Part shown: piece after piece, positions 52,324 to 62,026 of the stretch
Position numbering within the stretch: the stretch's first letter is position 1
How the letters are laid out: every line of letters starts with the position of its first letter
Assembly: GCA_050251555.1 (NCBI GenBank)
Contig: JBFWMN010000001.1
Location: 41,188 to 105,187 of the forward strand
Direction of reading: 5' to 3'
Origin: UBA2137 sp050251555
GTDB taxonomy: Bacteria > Pseudomonadota > Alphaproteobacteria > Micavibrionales > Micavibrionaceae
DNA length: 64,000 nucleotides
Program-made: the position numbers and the translations under genes
Notes under the pieces: model-generated
The model's database searches: none
What the model saw: the letters and a program-made list of their open reading frames with translations, nothing else
What the model was told of the DNA's origin: nothing

Positions 52324-52422
52324 GGGCTATAAGGTAATCCATGAAAGCCCCCTTGGCGAGGGGTAAAGGCCAAATTGGTATTTAAATCAGGGATTTTTTG
52401 TTTGTGCGTGTGCGAAAACGGA

Positions 52423-53154
52423 TCAGGCAGGTTTTTGTGCGGACAGGATATAATTGGTTTTAACCGAGCCTTGTGTCAGAAAGAATTCATCACGCAAAGG
52501 TGTGTAACCGATCCCTGAGATATTCAGTGGTTTCAATCCGACTTTCTCAAGCGGGGCCAGAACCTCGCTCGGCTTCATAAATTGTTTCCAGTCATGTGTG
52601 CCAGCAGGAACCCAACGCAACACATATTCCGCCAGAAATTTTGCCTGTAATAGTGATTGCGCGGTGCGATTGATTGTGGATACGAATAAAAGCCCGCCGG
52701 GTTTCACAAGGGATGCACAGTTTTCAAGGAAAGCTTTCGGGTTGTCGACATGTTCGACAATTTCAAGCGCGCACACGACATCAAATTGCGCGCCTTTTTT
52801 CACCAGATCTTCTGCGGCCCCATTTATATAGGTGATATCCAGATCCTGTGACTTGTGACGGGCGGCGACTTCAATGGCCTGATTATCGGCATCCACGCCT
52901 GTGACCGAGCCGCCTAAGCGCGCCAGAGGTTCACAAAGCAGGCCGCCGCCACATCCGATATCTAAAAAGCTGAGGCCTTTATAAGGTTTGGAATCGGATT
53001 TCTCTTTGGCAAATATCTTCAGAATATCATCGCGGATAAAGGTCAGTCGCGCCGGATTCATTTTGTGTAAGGGGGCAAAGGGACCGTTCTCGTTCCACCA
53101 TTCGAGTGAATCTTTTTGGAACTGGGCGATTTCATGGCTCTTGATGCTGCTCAT
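52423..53154 (-). CDS. ubiG: Ubiquinone biosynthesis O-methyltransferase
   Basis: 243 residues from ATG at 53154; a GTG three codons earlier is possible. SAM motif 'LDIGCGGGLLCEPLARLG', 'VTGVDADNQAIEVA', 'DVVCALEIVEHVDNP' and 'LLFVSTINRT'. 'WWNENGPFAPLHKMNPARL' at the N-terminus is specific for UbiG. It makes both O-methylations in ubiquinone synthesis. Confidence 0.96.
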   Translation of the reverse strand: MSSIKSHEIAQFQKDSLEWWNENGPFAPLHKMNPARLTFIRDDILKIFAKEKSDSKPYKGLSFLDIGCGGGLLCEPLARLGGSVTGVDADNQAIEVAARHKSQDLDITYINGAAEDLVKKGAQFDVVCALEIVEHVDNPKAFLENCASLVKPGGLLFVSTINRTAQSLLQAKFLAEYVLRWVPAGTHDWKQFMKPSEVLAPLEKVGLKPLNISGIGYTPLRDEFFLTQGSVKTNYILSAQKPA

Positions 53155-53210
53155 GCTTTTCACTTACAGTGGGCTCGGGTTTCAATCAACACCACTTACT
53201 ATATCACGCA

Positions 53211-54131
53211 ATGTATTCGGACGAAGAACTATTAGCAGCAAGCGACGGAAAAACAGCAGGCGAAATACTGAAAGAGGCGCGTCTTGCCCGTGGTCTGACG
53301 GTCGAGGATGTTGCAAAACTTACCAAGATCAAAGCCAAGCATATCAAAGCGTTGGAAGAGGGCGATGAGGAAAACCTGCCTGGTCGCGTATATGCGGTAG
53401 GGTTTGTCAGTTCATATGCACGTGTCGTAGATCTGGATAGCGACCAACTTGTGCGGCTTTTCAAAATCCGCTCAATCGGGCGTCACGGGACATTAAAGCT
53501 GAATATCGCCCGCAATGCTGATGTGGCAAATGCGTTGTCATGGCAGCTTTATACGCTGATTTGCGTCTTGTCGTTATGCGGCATCGCTTTTTACAGCTAT
53601 GCGCTGCAACCGTACGGGCAAGGGACTTTTGCTGGGCAGGGTTTCACTGTACCTGCTGTGCCTTCGGACTTAAAGAAAGCTCTCACAAAAAACATGCAAG
53701 TGCTTGAAAATCTTAAGGAAGAAGAAAAGGTAAGGCCCCTGCAGGAAACGGAAAAAGGTGTACGTCTGATTGCACGTTCGACCGTCTGGGTAGATATTAC
53801 AACGGAGTCAAAGATCCATCTGTTTACAGGTCTTTTGAAGACGGGTGAGGAGTTCAAAGTCCCGCATGAAAAGGAAGGCATTCTGCTGACCACGGGTAAC
53901 GCTGCCGCACTTTTGATCCGCATTGATGGTAAGGAACAGCCTGCCCTTGGCGACGAAGGTGACGTGAAACGTGATATTCCATTGGACAGCGTGGCCTTGA
54001 GTAGCTATCTAAATGCGGAAGAATTACGACGCAACGGCATGCAGACCGTACCGCCTGAATTGATTGCGCCGCAAGACGGGCTGGAAATGCCCCAAGAGTT
54101 ACTGCCCATGTCATTGCCACGCGCTGAATAG
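53211..54131 (+). CDS. rodZ: RodZ-family helix-turn-helix membrane protein
   Basis: 306 residues from ATG 53211; a longer frame upstream looks non-conserved. N-terminal HTH of the RodZ type ('GEILKEARLARGLTVEDVA', 'HIKALEEGDEENLPGRVYAVGFVSSYA'), a membrane helix (~108-130) and a C-terminal periplasmic DUF4115 domain ('RSTVWVDITTES', 'IRIDGKEQPALGDEG'). RodZ links MreB to the cell-wall elongation complex. It precedes ispG by 16 nt, as in many bacteria. Confidence 0.88.
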   Translation: MYSDEELLAASDGKTAGEILKEARLARGLTVEDVAKLTKIKAKHIKALEEGDEENLPGRVYAVGFVSSYARVVDLDSDQLVRLFKIRSIGRHGTLKLNIARNADVANALSWQLYTLICVLSLCGIAFYSYALQPYGQGTFAGQGFTVPAVPSDLKKALTKNMQVLENLKEEEKVRPLQETEKGVRLIARSTVWVDITTESKIHLFTGLLKTGEEFKVPHEKEGILLTTGNAAALLIRIDGKEQPALGDEGDVKRDIPLDSVALSSYLNAEELRRNGMQTVPPELIAPQDGLEMPQELLPMSLPRAE

Positions 54132-54147
54132 GCTATATTTGATTTAG

Positions 54148-55287
54148 ATGAGTACGCAAGATCACACAATGGTTCGTCCTTGGCGCCATATAGAGCGCCG
54201 CAAATCCCGCCAGATACTGGTGGGGAATGTCGCTGTGGGCGGCGATGCGCCGATCACCGTCCAGACCATGACGAATACGGTCACAAGTGATGTTGAGGCG
54301 ACCTGCGGACAAATTCGGGCAATGGAAGAGGCGGGGGCCGACCTTATTCGTGTCTCATGCCCCGATGAGGCTTCTACGGCTGCGCTGAAAGAGATTGTCG
54401 CAAGGGCCAATGTACCGATTATTGCCGATATTCATTTTCATTATAAGCGCGCTATTGAAGCGGCTGAGGCGGGCGCTGCGTGCCTGCGCATCAATCCTGG
54501 CAATATCGGGTCTGATGAGCGTGTACGCGAGGTTATTAAGGCGGCTAAAGACCACGATTGCGCCATTCGTATCGGTGTGAATGCTGGCTCGCTTGAGCGC
54601 GACCTTCTTGAAAAGTACGGTGAACCCTGTCCCGATGCGATGGTGGAATCAGCGCTTCGTCATATTGCGATATTGGAAGATAATGATTTTTACCGCTTTA
54701 AAATCTCCTGTAAGGCGTCGGATGTTTTTCTGGGTGTCGCAGCCTATACGCAACTTGCTGATGCGTGCGATTACCCACTGCATGTTGGCATTACTGAGGC
54801 AGGCGGGTTTGTTTCAGGAACGATCAAATCGGCAATCGGTATGGGGAATTTGTTATGGGCAGGGATTGGTGATACGATCCGCGTCTCACTCTCGGATGAT
54901 CCTGTGAAGGAAGTCAAAGTCGGCTTTGAAATCTTAAAAAGCTTGGGCCTTCGCCATCGCGGCGTCAATGTCATTGCGTGCCCGTCATGTGCGCGCCAGC
55001 AGTTTGACGTGATCAAGACCGTTCAGGAGCTGGAAGAGGCGCTTGCGCATATTGCGACACCGTTGACCGTTTCCATTATCGGCTGCGTTGTGAATGGCCC
55101 GGGTGAGGCGCTGATGACCGATATTGGTTTGACTGGCGGCGGCAAGGGAACCCACCAGATTTATATTGGCGGAAAAACCGCTCATCGCCTGAATGAAGGC
55201 GACAAATCCATCGTTGCCCATATTGTCGAGATGGTTGAAGCCAAAGCCGCCGAAATCGAAGAAGCTGCCAAACAAGCCGCAGCTTAG
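54148..55287 (+). CDS. ispG: 4-hydroxy-3-methylbut-2-en-1-yl diphosphate synthase
   Basis: 379 residues. TIM-barrel part begins 'VGGDAPITVQTMTNT', and the [4Fe-4S] Cys are in 'ACPSCARQQFDV' and 'IGCVVNGPGEA'. Reduces MEcPP to HMBPP in the MEP isoprenoid route. Between rodZ and prfA; hisS, its frequent neighbour, is elsewhere in this window. Confidence 0.97.
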   Translation: MSTQDHTMVRPWRHIERRKSRQILVGNVAVGGDAPITVQTMTNTVTSDVEATCGQIRAMEEAGADLIRVSCPDEASTAALKEIVARANVPIIADIHFHYKRAIEAAEAGAACLRINPGNIGSDERVREVIKAAKDHDCAIRIGVNAGSLERDLLEKYGEPCPDAMVESALRHIAILEDNDFYRFKISCKASDVFLGVAAYTQLADACDYPLHVGITEAGGFVSGTIKSAIGMGNLLWAGIGDTIRVSLSDDPVKEVKVGFEILKSLGLRHRGVNVIACPSCARQQFDVIKTVQELEEALAHIATPLTVSIIGCVVNGPGEALMTDIGLTGGGKGTHQIYIGGKTAHRLNEGDKSIVAHIVEMVEAKAAEIEEAAKQAAA

Positions 55288-55338
55288 CGACGCGCATTTT
55301 TCTTTTCTTTATTTTCCACTTTAAATTGGTAAACGCTT

Positions 55339-56403
55339 ATGTCCTTTCAAGAAACACTCTCCGTTATTCTTTCCCGCCATGAAGAGCTAGCGGCACTCAT
55401 GAGCTCAGGCAATCTGGCAGGCGAGGCCATGGTCAAATACGCCCGCGAATATGCCGAGCTGGATGACGTTGTCGGGGCAATCAAAGCGTACAGAGCCGCA
55501 TTGGATGAGCAAGCGGGCCTTGCCGATCTTTTGAATGACCCTGAAATGGCGGATATGGCGCGGGATGAGGAAATCCGTTTAAAGAGAGAAATTCCCGAGC
55601 TAGAGCATCAACTGCGCCTCGCTCTCTTGCCGAAGGATAAAGATGACTCCAAAAACGCCATTCTTGAGATCCGTGCGGGAACGGGTGGGGATGAGGCAGC
55701 GCTTTTTGCGGGTGATCTTTTTGCCATGTATAAGGGGCTGGCGGCACAGCAGGGTTGGCGCCTGGAAATTGCCGAACTTGCCGAAAATGATTTGGGCGGC
55801 ATCAAGGAAGTCATTGCCGAGATGCAAGGCACGGATGTGTTTGCCATGATGAAGTTTGAATCCGGTGTGCACCGTGTGCAGCGCGTGCCCGAAACTGAAT
55901 CAGGGGGACGCATTCATACTTCTGCCGCGACCGTTGCCGTTCTCCCTGAGGCCGAAGATGTCGATATGGAGATTGATGAGAAAGATTTACGGATTGACGT
56001 GTACCGCGCATCAGGCGCAGGTGGTCAGCACGTGAACAAAACGGAAAGTGCGGTACGTATTACCCATATGCCGACAGGCGTAGTTGTTGCCATTCAGGAT
56101 GAAAAATCGCAGCACAAGAACAAGGCAAAAGCCATGAAAATCCTGCAATCGCGCCTGTATGATGCGCAGCGCCAGCAATTGGCGGATGAGCGTTCGGCAG
56201 ACCGGAAATCACAAGTCGGCTCCGGCGACCGTTCGGAACGTATCCGCACCTATAATTTCCCGCAAGGGCGCGTGACCGACCACCGCATTAATCTGACGCT
56301 GTATAAGCTGGATGAAGTGATGGCAGGAACTGCGCTGCCTGAAATTATCGAGGCTTTGCGTTCGGAAGATCAGGCGGCAAAACTCGCCGAGCTGGAAGGT
56401 TAA
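55339..56403 (+). CDS. prfA: Peptide chain release factor 1
   Basis: 354 residues. The GGQ motif in 'ASGAGGQHVNKTESAVR' and the stop-codon recognition region near 'RVPETESGGRIHTS'. It reads UAA and UAG. Its last codons contain the ribosome site for prmC, whose product methylates the GGQ glutamine. Confidence 0.97.
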   Translation: MSFQETLSVILSRHEELAALMSSGNLAGEAMVKYAREYAELDDVVGAIKAYRAALDEQAGLADLLNDPEMADMARDEEIRLKREIPELEHQLRLALLPKDKDDSKNAILEIRAGTGGDEAALFAGDLFAMYKGLAAQQGWRLEIAELAENDLGGIKEVIAEMQGTDVFAMMKFESGVHRVQRVPETESGGRIHTSAATVAVLPEAEDVDMEIDEKDLRIDVYRASGAGGQHVNKTESAVRITHMPTGVVVAIQDEKSQHKNKAKAMKILQSRLYDAQRQQLADERSADRKSQVGSGDRSERIRTYNFPQGRVTDHRINLTLYKLDEVMAGTALPEIIEALRSEDQAAKLAELEG

Positions 56404-56404
56404 G

Positions 56405-57259
56405 TTGCTTTATTCGGCTCTCATTCGTGAATTGGCCAGCCTCTTGGATGAGGCCGGCATCGATAATCCGCAGCGTGAGGCGCATCTGATTGTCAAAACG
56501 GTTGATTCATCCGATGAGGCTGCGTTTTTCCTCAAGAAAGAAACCGACTGCCCAAAAAAAATCGAAGACAAAGCCCGCGTTTTTGCAGCACGTCGAGCCG
56601 AGGGGGAGCCTTTTTCACGTATTGTCGGCACGCGTGAATTTTACGGGCGTGATTTTCATCTTTCCGCGGCAACCCTTGATCCGCGCCCTGATAGTGAAAT
56701 TCTGATTGATGCCGTGTTGAAGAAGTTTGGACGGGATCAGGCATTTCGCTTTATTGATTTGGGAACGGGGTCTGGATGTCTGGCGATTACGCTTTTGGCT
56801 GAGCGTCCCCATGCACGAGGCATAGCGGTAGATTTGTCACATGAAGCGCTTGAGATGGCCCGCAAAAATGCGGCAGCAAATAGTGTTAGCGAGCGTCTGG
56901 AAACGTTACAGGGAAGTTGGTGGGAAAACGTCCCGCATGGCGAGGTATTTGATCTTGTGATCTCCAATCCGCCTTATATACCCTCTGCCGTGATTCCGAC
57001 ATTGGCGCGTGAGGTGCAGAATCACGATCCGATTCTGGCTTTGGATGGTGGAGATACAGGACTTCAGTCCTATCAAGAGATTCTCTCGCAATTGAATTTA
57101 TACCTTTCCCAAGCCGGTCATGCGTTTTTCGAGGTCGGGCAGGGGCAGGCCGAGGATGTTGCGCGACTCGCGGAAGATATTGGAGCGACTCTGGAAGGCA
57201 TATCCCGTGACTATGGCGGAATCAGTAGGGTTGTGCATATCTCGCGTGGGGATAAATAA
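56405..57259 (+). CDS. prmC: Release factor glutamine methyltransferase, TTG start
   Basis: 284 residues. 'FIDLGTGSGCLAITLLAER' binds SAM and 'DLVISNPPYIPS' holds the catalytic NPPY. The start is TTG at 56405: GGAAGG (56395-56400) lies 4 nt upstream inside the prfA end, and no other start gives a full N-terminal domain ('ELASLLDEAGIDNPQREAHL'). It methylates the GGQ Gln of release factors. Confidence 0.94.
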   Translation: MLYSALIRELASLLDEAGIDNPQREAHLIVKTVDSSDEAAFFLKKETDCPKKIEDKARVFAARRAEGEPFSRIVGTREFYGRDFHLSAATLDPRPDSEILIDAVLKKFGRDQAFRFIDLGTGSGCLAITLLAERPHARGIAVDLSHEALEMARKNAAANSVSERLETLQGSWWENVPHGEVFDLVISNPPYIPSAVIPTLAREVQNHDPILALDGGDTGLQSYQEILSQLNLYLSQAGHAFFEVGQGQAEDVARLAEDIGATLEGISRDYGGISRVVHISRGDK

Positions 57260-57496
57260 AAAAACTTTTGACAGGGCGATTGATCGGAATCAGTCAAAAC
57301 GATTAAGGTCAAAATCATTCAGGGACATGTTGAGCCCATGAAGTCAGGCTGAGACCGTTCGTTACAGATGTACGACTCTCTTGAAATCAGGGCTTCCCAA
57401 CCGTACATTGTTTATGTATGGTAAAGTGTACGCATGTGTCGAATCAAGTTATCAACAGGTACAAACGTTATAAAAAAATAGGATTGGAATTCAGAT

Positions 57497-57829
57497 ATGA
57501 GACAGGGCGCGTCCAACAGAAGGTTACGCAACCGCGGCGGAAACGGCGGCGGTCAGAAAAAGCCGCAGCACAATAAAAACCGCGTCTATGACAGCAGTGG
57601 CCCTGATGTGCGCATCCGCGGCACAGCGTTCCAGATCGCCGAGAAATACGAAGCGCTCGCTAAAGATGCAGCTTCCGCAGGTGACCGCGTTCTTGCAGAA
57701 AGCTACCTGCAACACGCCGAACATTACCAGCGCATCATCAATAGCTGGGCTATTGAGATGGATGTAAACGAGACAACAAGCGCTTCGCAAAACGTCACTG
57801 AAAACGAAAGTTTGCTTGAAGACGCCTGA
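57497..57829 (+). CDS. DUF4167-family protein
   Basis: 110 residues. A basic Arg/Gly/Asn-rich N-terminus ('NRRLRNRGGNGGGQ') suggests nucleic acid binding, then a conserved helical core 'RGTAFQIAEKYEALAKDA' and 'AESYLQHAEHYQRIIN', the DUF4167 signature. An acidic tail follows. The family is alphaproteobacterial and regularly sits after prmC. TATAAA at 57469-57474 may be its -10 box. Confidence 0.9.
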   Translation: MRQGASNRRLRNRGGNGGGQKKPQHNKNRVYDSSGPDVRIRGTAFQIAEKYEALAKDAASAGDRVLAESYLQHAEHYQRIINSWAIEMDVNETTSASQNVTENESLLEDA

Positions 57830-57851
57830 TCCTTCCTATTGAGATCAATGC

Positions 57852-57879
57852 AAAAGCCCGCCTTTCAGCGGGCTTTTTT
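57852..57879 (+). terminator. Rho-independent terminator after the DUF4167 gene
   Basis: AAAAGCCCGC and GCGGGCTTTT form a 10-bp stem with a 6-nt loop, followed by T6 and further T-rich sequence, 22 nt after the stop codon. Confidence 0.95.
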
Positions 57880-57974
57880 CATGTTTTTTTGTGGGGGACT
57901 TGGCAAAGAATGCATCAAAACTAAATTTAGGATATACTATAGATAAATCATAAACTTATACGGGTTTTTCTGAG

Positions 57975-60605
57975 ATGGATTTCGACAAGTTCACTGAAAA
58001 GGTTAAGGGTTTCCTGCAACAGGCACAAACGCTTGCGATGCGTTCTAGCCATCAATCACTTGAGCCCGAACATGTTTTGAAAGTGATGCTTGAGGATGAG
58101 ACGGGCTTTACGCAGCGTCTGGTTACATCTGCGGGCGGAAGCCCTGAGCGCCTAAAAAGCAGTTGTGAGACCGCTTTGGCAAAGTTGCCGCAGGTGACAG
58201 GTGCAGGTGCAGGGCAGCTCAGACTTTCAAGTGATTTATCAAAAATTCTTTCTAATGCATTGGAATTAAGCGAAAAAGCTGGTGATAAGTACATTACCGC
58301 TGAACGTCTTTTGCAGGCTATGTCTCTTGCCAAAGCTTCTGATATAGGTGGAAGCATACAGGATGCAGGCGTGACGGCGGCGGCATTAAATCAGGCAATC
58401 AATGCCCTTCGTAAAGGACGTACGGCTGATACGGCGTCTGCCGATGATCATTTCGATGCGCTGAATAAATATGCACGCGATCTGACCGAAGTTGCACGTT
58501 CGGGGAAACTCGACCCCGTGATCGGACGCGAGGAAGAAATCCGCCGCACCATTCAGGTTCTCTCGCGCCGAACTAAAAACAATCCTGTTTTGATTGGTGA
58601 ACCCGGTGTCGGTAAAACCGCGATTATCGAAGGCTTGGCCCAACGTATTGTGAATGGTGATGTGCCTGAAAGCCTCAAAAACCAGCGCCTGATGGCGCTT
58701 GATTTGGGCGCTTTACTGGCTGGAGCCAAGTTTCGCGGCGAGTTCGAGGAGCGTCTGAAATCCGTTTTAGATGAGGTCACTGCTGCTGAAGGCGAAATTA
58801 TCCTATTTTTGGATGAGTTACATACGCTTGTTGGGGCCGGAAAGACGGACGGGGCATTGGATGCTTCGAACATGCTGAAACCAGCTTTGGCGCGTGGTGA
58901 CCTGCATATGGTGGGCGCAACAACTTTGGCGGAATACCGTAAATATATTGAAAAGGACGCGGCCCTTGCGCGGCGCTTCCAGCCTGTTTTCGTGCCTGAA
59001 CCGACCGTTGAGGACACGATCTCTATTTTGCGTGGCTTAAAGGAAAAATACGAGCTGCATCACGGGGTACGCATTACCGATGCTGCAATTGTCGCGGCGG
59101 CGAATTTGTCCAATCGCTATTTGCCTGATCGTTTCTTACCGGATAAGGCGATTGACCTTGTTGATGAGGCGTCTTCGCGTTTGCGGATGCAGGCTGACAG
59201 CAAGCCTGAAGAGGTGGATCAACTGGATCGTCGTATCGTGCAAATGAAAATCGAGCGCGAGGCTCTTAAAAAAGAAAGCGACAAGGCCTCGAAAGACCGC
59301 CTTGCAGCGCTTGAAAGCGAACTGGTCGAGCTTGAGAAACGCTCGGAAGTCTTGAATGCGCAATGGATGTCGGAAAAGGAAAAGCTCAATCAGGGGCAAA
59401 AACTGACCGAGGAACTGGACCGTGCGCGTATCGAACTGGAACAGGCGGAGCGCGAGGGCAATTGGGCCAAGGCAGGTGAGATTAAGTACGCAACCATCCC
59501 GAAACTGGAAGAGGCTTTGGGTGAGGCATCAAAGGTTGCTGAACAGCATCTGATTAATGAGGAAGTTGAGGCAAGCGACATTGCCGGTATCATCAGCAAA
59601 TGGACGGGGATCCCCGTGGATAAGATGCTGGAAGGTGAACGCTCGAAGCTTCTGTCCATGGAAGAAAATCTGGAGCGTCGTGTAGTCGGGCAGGATCAGG
59701 CCGTTAAATCGGTTGCGAATGCGATCCGCCGCTCTCGCGCAGGTTTGCAAGACCCAAACCGTCCGATCGGTTCCTTCCTGTTCCTTGGGCCGACAGGTGT
59801 CGGGAAAACAGAATTGACCAAGGCTTTGGCAGAGTTTTTGTTCGATGACGATACGGCGATGGTGCGTATGGATATGTCCGAGTATATGGAGAAGCATGCG
59901 GTTGCCCGTATGATCGGCGCGCCTCCCGGCTATGTCGGATATGAAGAAGGTGGCGCACTTACTGAGGCTGTTCGCCGCAGACCCTATCAGGTTGTGTTGC
60001 TGGATGAGGTCGAAAAGGCACATCCCGATGTCTTTAACATCCTGCTGCAGGTTCTGGATGACGGGCGCCTGACAGACGGGCAGGGGCGTACGGTCGACTT
60101 TTCCAATACGGTTTTGATTATGACCTCGAACCTTGGGGCCGAATATCTTGTGCAACAAAAAGATGGTGCAGATGTTGAAGAGGTGCGGGATCAGGTGATG
60201 GATGCGGTTAAGGCGCACTTCCGTCCCGAATTTTTGAACCGTATCGATGATGTTCTCCTGTTCCGCCGACTGGGCCGTGACCAGATGGAAGGTATTGTGA
60301 AAATTCAGCTCAGACGCCTTGAGAAGCTTCTGGCTGATCGTGATATCAAGCTGGAAGTGACGGAAGATGCGATCAAGTGGCTTGCGCAGGAAGGGTATAA
60401 TCCGACCTATGGTGCGCGTCCCTTAAAACGCGTGATCCAGTCAGCCATGCAGAACAAGCTTGCCGAGATGATCCTGAATGGCGATGTTCCCGATGAAGCG
60501 AGCGTCAAGGTTGGGACAGGCAAGGACGGTTTGAGTTTTACCGTTGCCTCTAAGCTTGAAAAAAGGCAGGATTCAGGCGGTAAAAGCTCACAATCCGTCG
60601 CCTGA
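57975..60605 (+). CDS. clpB: ATP-dependent chaperone ClpB
   Basis: 876 residues. N-terminal Clp domain (~1-145), first AAA+ with Walker A 'GEPGVGKTAIIEGLA' and Walker B 'ILFLDELHTLVGAG', a coiled-coil M domain (~405-525, Lys/Glu-rich), second AAA+ with 'GPTGVGKTELTKALAE' and 'VLLDEVEKAHPDV'. It rescues aggregated proteins with DnaK. No classical sigma-32 box was clear upstream. It has its own promoter region after the terminator at 57852. Confidence 0.97.
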   Translation: MDFDKFTEKVKGFLQQAQTLAMRSSHQSLEPEHVLKVMLEDETGFTQRLVTSAGGSPERLKSSCETALAKLPQVTGAGAGQLRLSSDLSKILSNALELSEKAGDKYITAERLLQAMSLAKASDIGGSIQDAGVTAAALNQAINALRKGRTADTASADDHFDALNKYARDLTEVARSGKLDPVIGREEEIRRTIQVLSRRTKNNPVLIGEPGVGKTAIIEGLAQRIVNGDVPESLKNQRLMALDLGALLAGAKFRGEFEERLKSVLDEVTAAEGEIILFLDELHTLVGAGKTDGALDASNMLKPALARGDLHMVGATTLAEYRKYIEKDAALARRFQPVFVPEPTVEDTISILRGLKEKYELHHGVRITDAAIVAAANLSNRYLPDRFLPDKAIDLVDEASSRLRMQADSKPEEVDQLDRRIVQMKIEREALKKESDKASKDRLAALESELVELEKRSEVLNAQWMSEKEKLNQGQKLTEELDRARIELEQAEREGNWAKAGEIKYATIPKLEEALGEASKVAEQHLINEEVEASDIAGIISKWTGIPVDKMLEGERSKLLSMEENLERRVVGQDQAVKSVANAIRRSRAGLQDPNRPIGSFLFLGPTGVGKTELTKALAEFLFDDDTAMVRMDMSEYMEKHAVARMIGAPPGYVGYEEGGALTEAVRRRPYQVVLLDEVEKAHPDVFNILLQVLDDGRLTDGQGRTVDFSNTVLIMTSNLGAEYLVQQKDGADVEEVRDQVMDAVKAHFRPEFLNRIDDVLLFRRLGRDQMEGIVKIQLRRLEKLLADRDIKLEVTEDAIKWLAQEGYNPTYGARPLKRVIQSAMQNKLAEMILNGDVPDEASVKVGTGKDGLSFTVASKLEKRQDSGGKSSQSVA

Positions 60606-60616
60606 AAGCCAAAATC

Positions 60617-62026
60617 ATGACCTCAGCTAGCCTTTTTGAAGGGCAAACCCTCTTTTTTTGCGGAATAGGCGGAAGCGGGATGCTGCCTTTGGCGCTTGCC
60701 GCTAAAGAAAACGGCGCAACAGTTATGGGGTCTGACCGTTCACGCGATCAAGGCCAGTCCCCAGAAAAATTTGCGGAGCTGGCGGCCCAAGGTATCGCGC
60801 TTTTTCCGCAAGATGGTTCCGGCGTGACGCCCGATATTTCCGCGCTCATTATCTCTTCTGCGGTGGAGCCTTCCATTCCCGATGTTGCCAAAGCACTTGA
60901 ACTCAAGATCAAGGTCCGAAAGCGTGCCGATCTTTTGGCTGATCTCTTTCATCATGGTAAAACTTCAATCGGGATTGCCGGGACAAGTGGCAAAACGACT
61001 GTGACGGGTATGATTGCAACGCTTTTGAAGGGGGCGGGGTTAAACCCAACTGTCATTAATGGCGGTCGCGTTAAAAATCTCGAGGAGGACGCAGGTAATG
61101 CGTTGCCTGGAAATCTGCTTTTGGGCGGGAACGACGTTTTTGTCGCCGAGATGGACGAGAGTGACGGCTCCATTGACCTTTTTACACCTGATATTGCCGT
61201 TTTGAACAATATTGCGCTTGATCATAAAACCCCTGAGGAGTTGCACGATCTTTTCCAAACCTTTGTATCAAAAGCACAAAAAGGCGCAGTTCTGAATCTG
61301 GATAATGCAGAGGTTGCCGCACTGGAACACCCGAAAAAGAGCCTGACCTATGCGATCGAGAACCCGAAAGCCTATCTCTACGCCCATAATATCGTTCTTA
61401 ATCGCGATTCCGCCTCTTTTGTGCTGGATGGGTTGGCTTTTCATCTGCAGGTCCCCGGAAAACACAATATTTCCAATGCGTTGGCGGCGATTGCTGTAGC
61501 GGATTTTTGCGGGGTTTCGCGTGAAAAGGCAGCACAAGCCTTGCATGGTTTTACTGGAATTCGTCGTCGTCTGGAGCGTTTGGGCTCACAAAACGGCATT
61601 ACCGTTTATGATGATTTTGCCCATAATCCCGACAAGATTGCGGCAAGCCTTAAGGCGCTCAAAGGTTTTAAAGGACGTTTGATCGTTCTTTTCCAGCCGC
61701 ACGGTTTTGCGCCTTTGCGCATAATGGGAAGAGAAATGATGGAGAGCATTGCGGCCTCCTTTGATGCGAACGATATTCTGATGATGCCCGAAGTCTATTA
61801 TGCAGGCGGCACGGTTGATCGTTCGGTGACCTCTGCTCATGTTATTGATATGGCAAAACAGATGGGCGTGGATGCCAGATGGTTTCAAACGCGTTCTGAG
61901 GCAGGGGATGCCATTTTGAACGAGGCGCAAAAAGGTGACAGGATTGTCATTATGGGTGCACGCGATGATACGTTGACCCTGTTTGCGCGCGATATTTTAC
62001 AAAGCCTGTCTCAGGAAGCCGCGTAA
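60617..62026 (+). CDS. Mur ligase family protein (MurC/Mpl type)
   Basis: 469 residues. N-terminal Rossmann-like domain 'FFCGIGGSGMLPLALAAKE', ATP-binding 'IAGTSGKTTVTGMIATLL', 'NNIALDHKTPEEL' and a C-terminal domain with 'ITVYDDFAHNPDKI'. The best match is MurC or Mpl. It lies outside a division-cell-wall cluster, between clpB and a leucyl aminopeptidase, which favours Mpl-like recycling of cell-wall peptides over the essential MurC. The two cannot be separated by eye. Its stop overlaps the end of the opposite peptidase gene by 16 nt. Confidence 0.82.
   Translation: MTSASLFEGQTLFFCGIGGSGMLPLALAAKENGATVMGSDRSRDQGQSPEKFAELAAQGIALFPQDGSGVTPDISALIISSAVEPSIPDVAKALELKIKVRKRADLLADLFHHGKTSIGIAGTSGKTTVTGMIATLLKGAGLNPTVINGGRVKNLEEDAGNALPGNLLLGGNDVFVAEMDESDGSIDLFTPDIAVLNNIALDHKTPEELHDLFQTFVSKAQKGAVLNLDNAEVAALEHPKKSLTYAIENPKAYLYAHNIVLNRDSASFVLDGLAFHLQVPGKHNISNALAAIAVADFCGVSREKAAQALHGFTGIRRRLERLGSQNGITVYDDFAHNPDKIAASLKALKGFKGRLIVLFQPHGFAPLRIMGREMMESIAASFDANDILMMPEVYYAGGTVDRSVTSAHVIDMAKQMGVDARWFQTRSEAGDAILNEAQKGDRIVIMGARDDTLTLFARDILQSLSQEAA

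Noticed and set aside
52349..52363. CCCCT/AGGGG hairpin downstream of ubiG
   Set aside because: Only 5 bp and no U run on the minus strand.
57276..57300. TTTTGAC/GTCAAAA repeat after prmC as a terminator
   Set aside because: The arms are A/T-rich, 20 nt apart and without a T run; it could be an operator but nothing supports that.
57449..57457. TTATCAACA as a DnaA box and possible origin
   Set aside because: A single near-match without a cluster of boxes, an AT-rich unwinding region or dnaA nearby.
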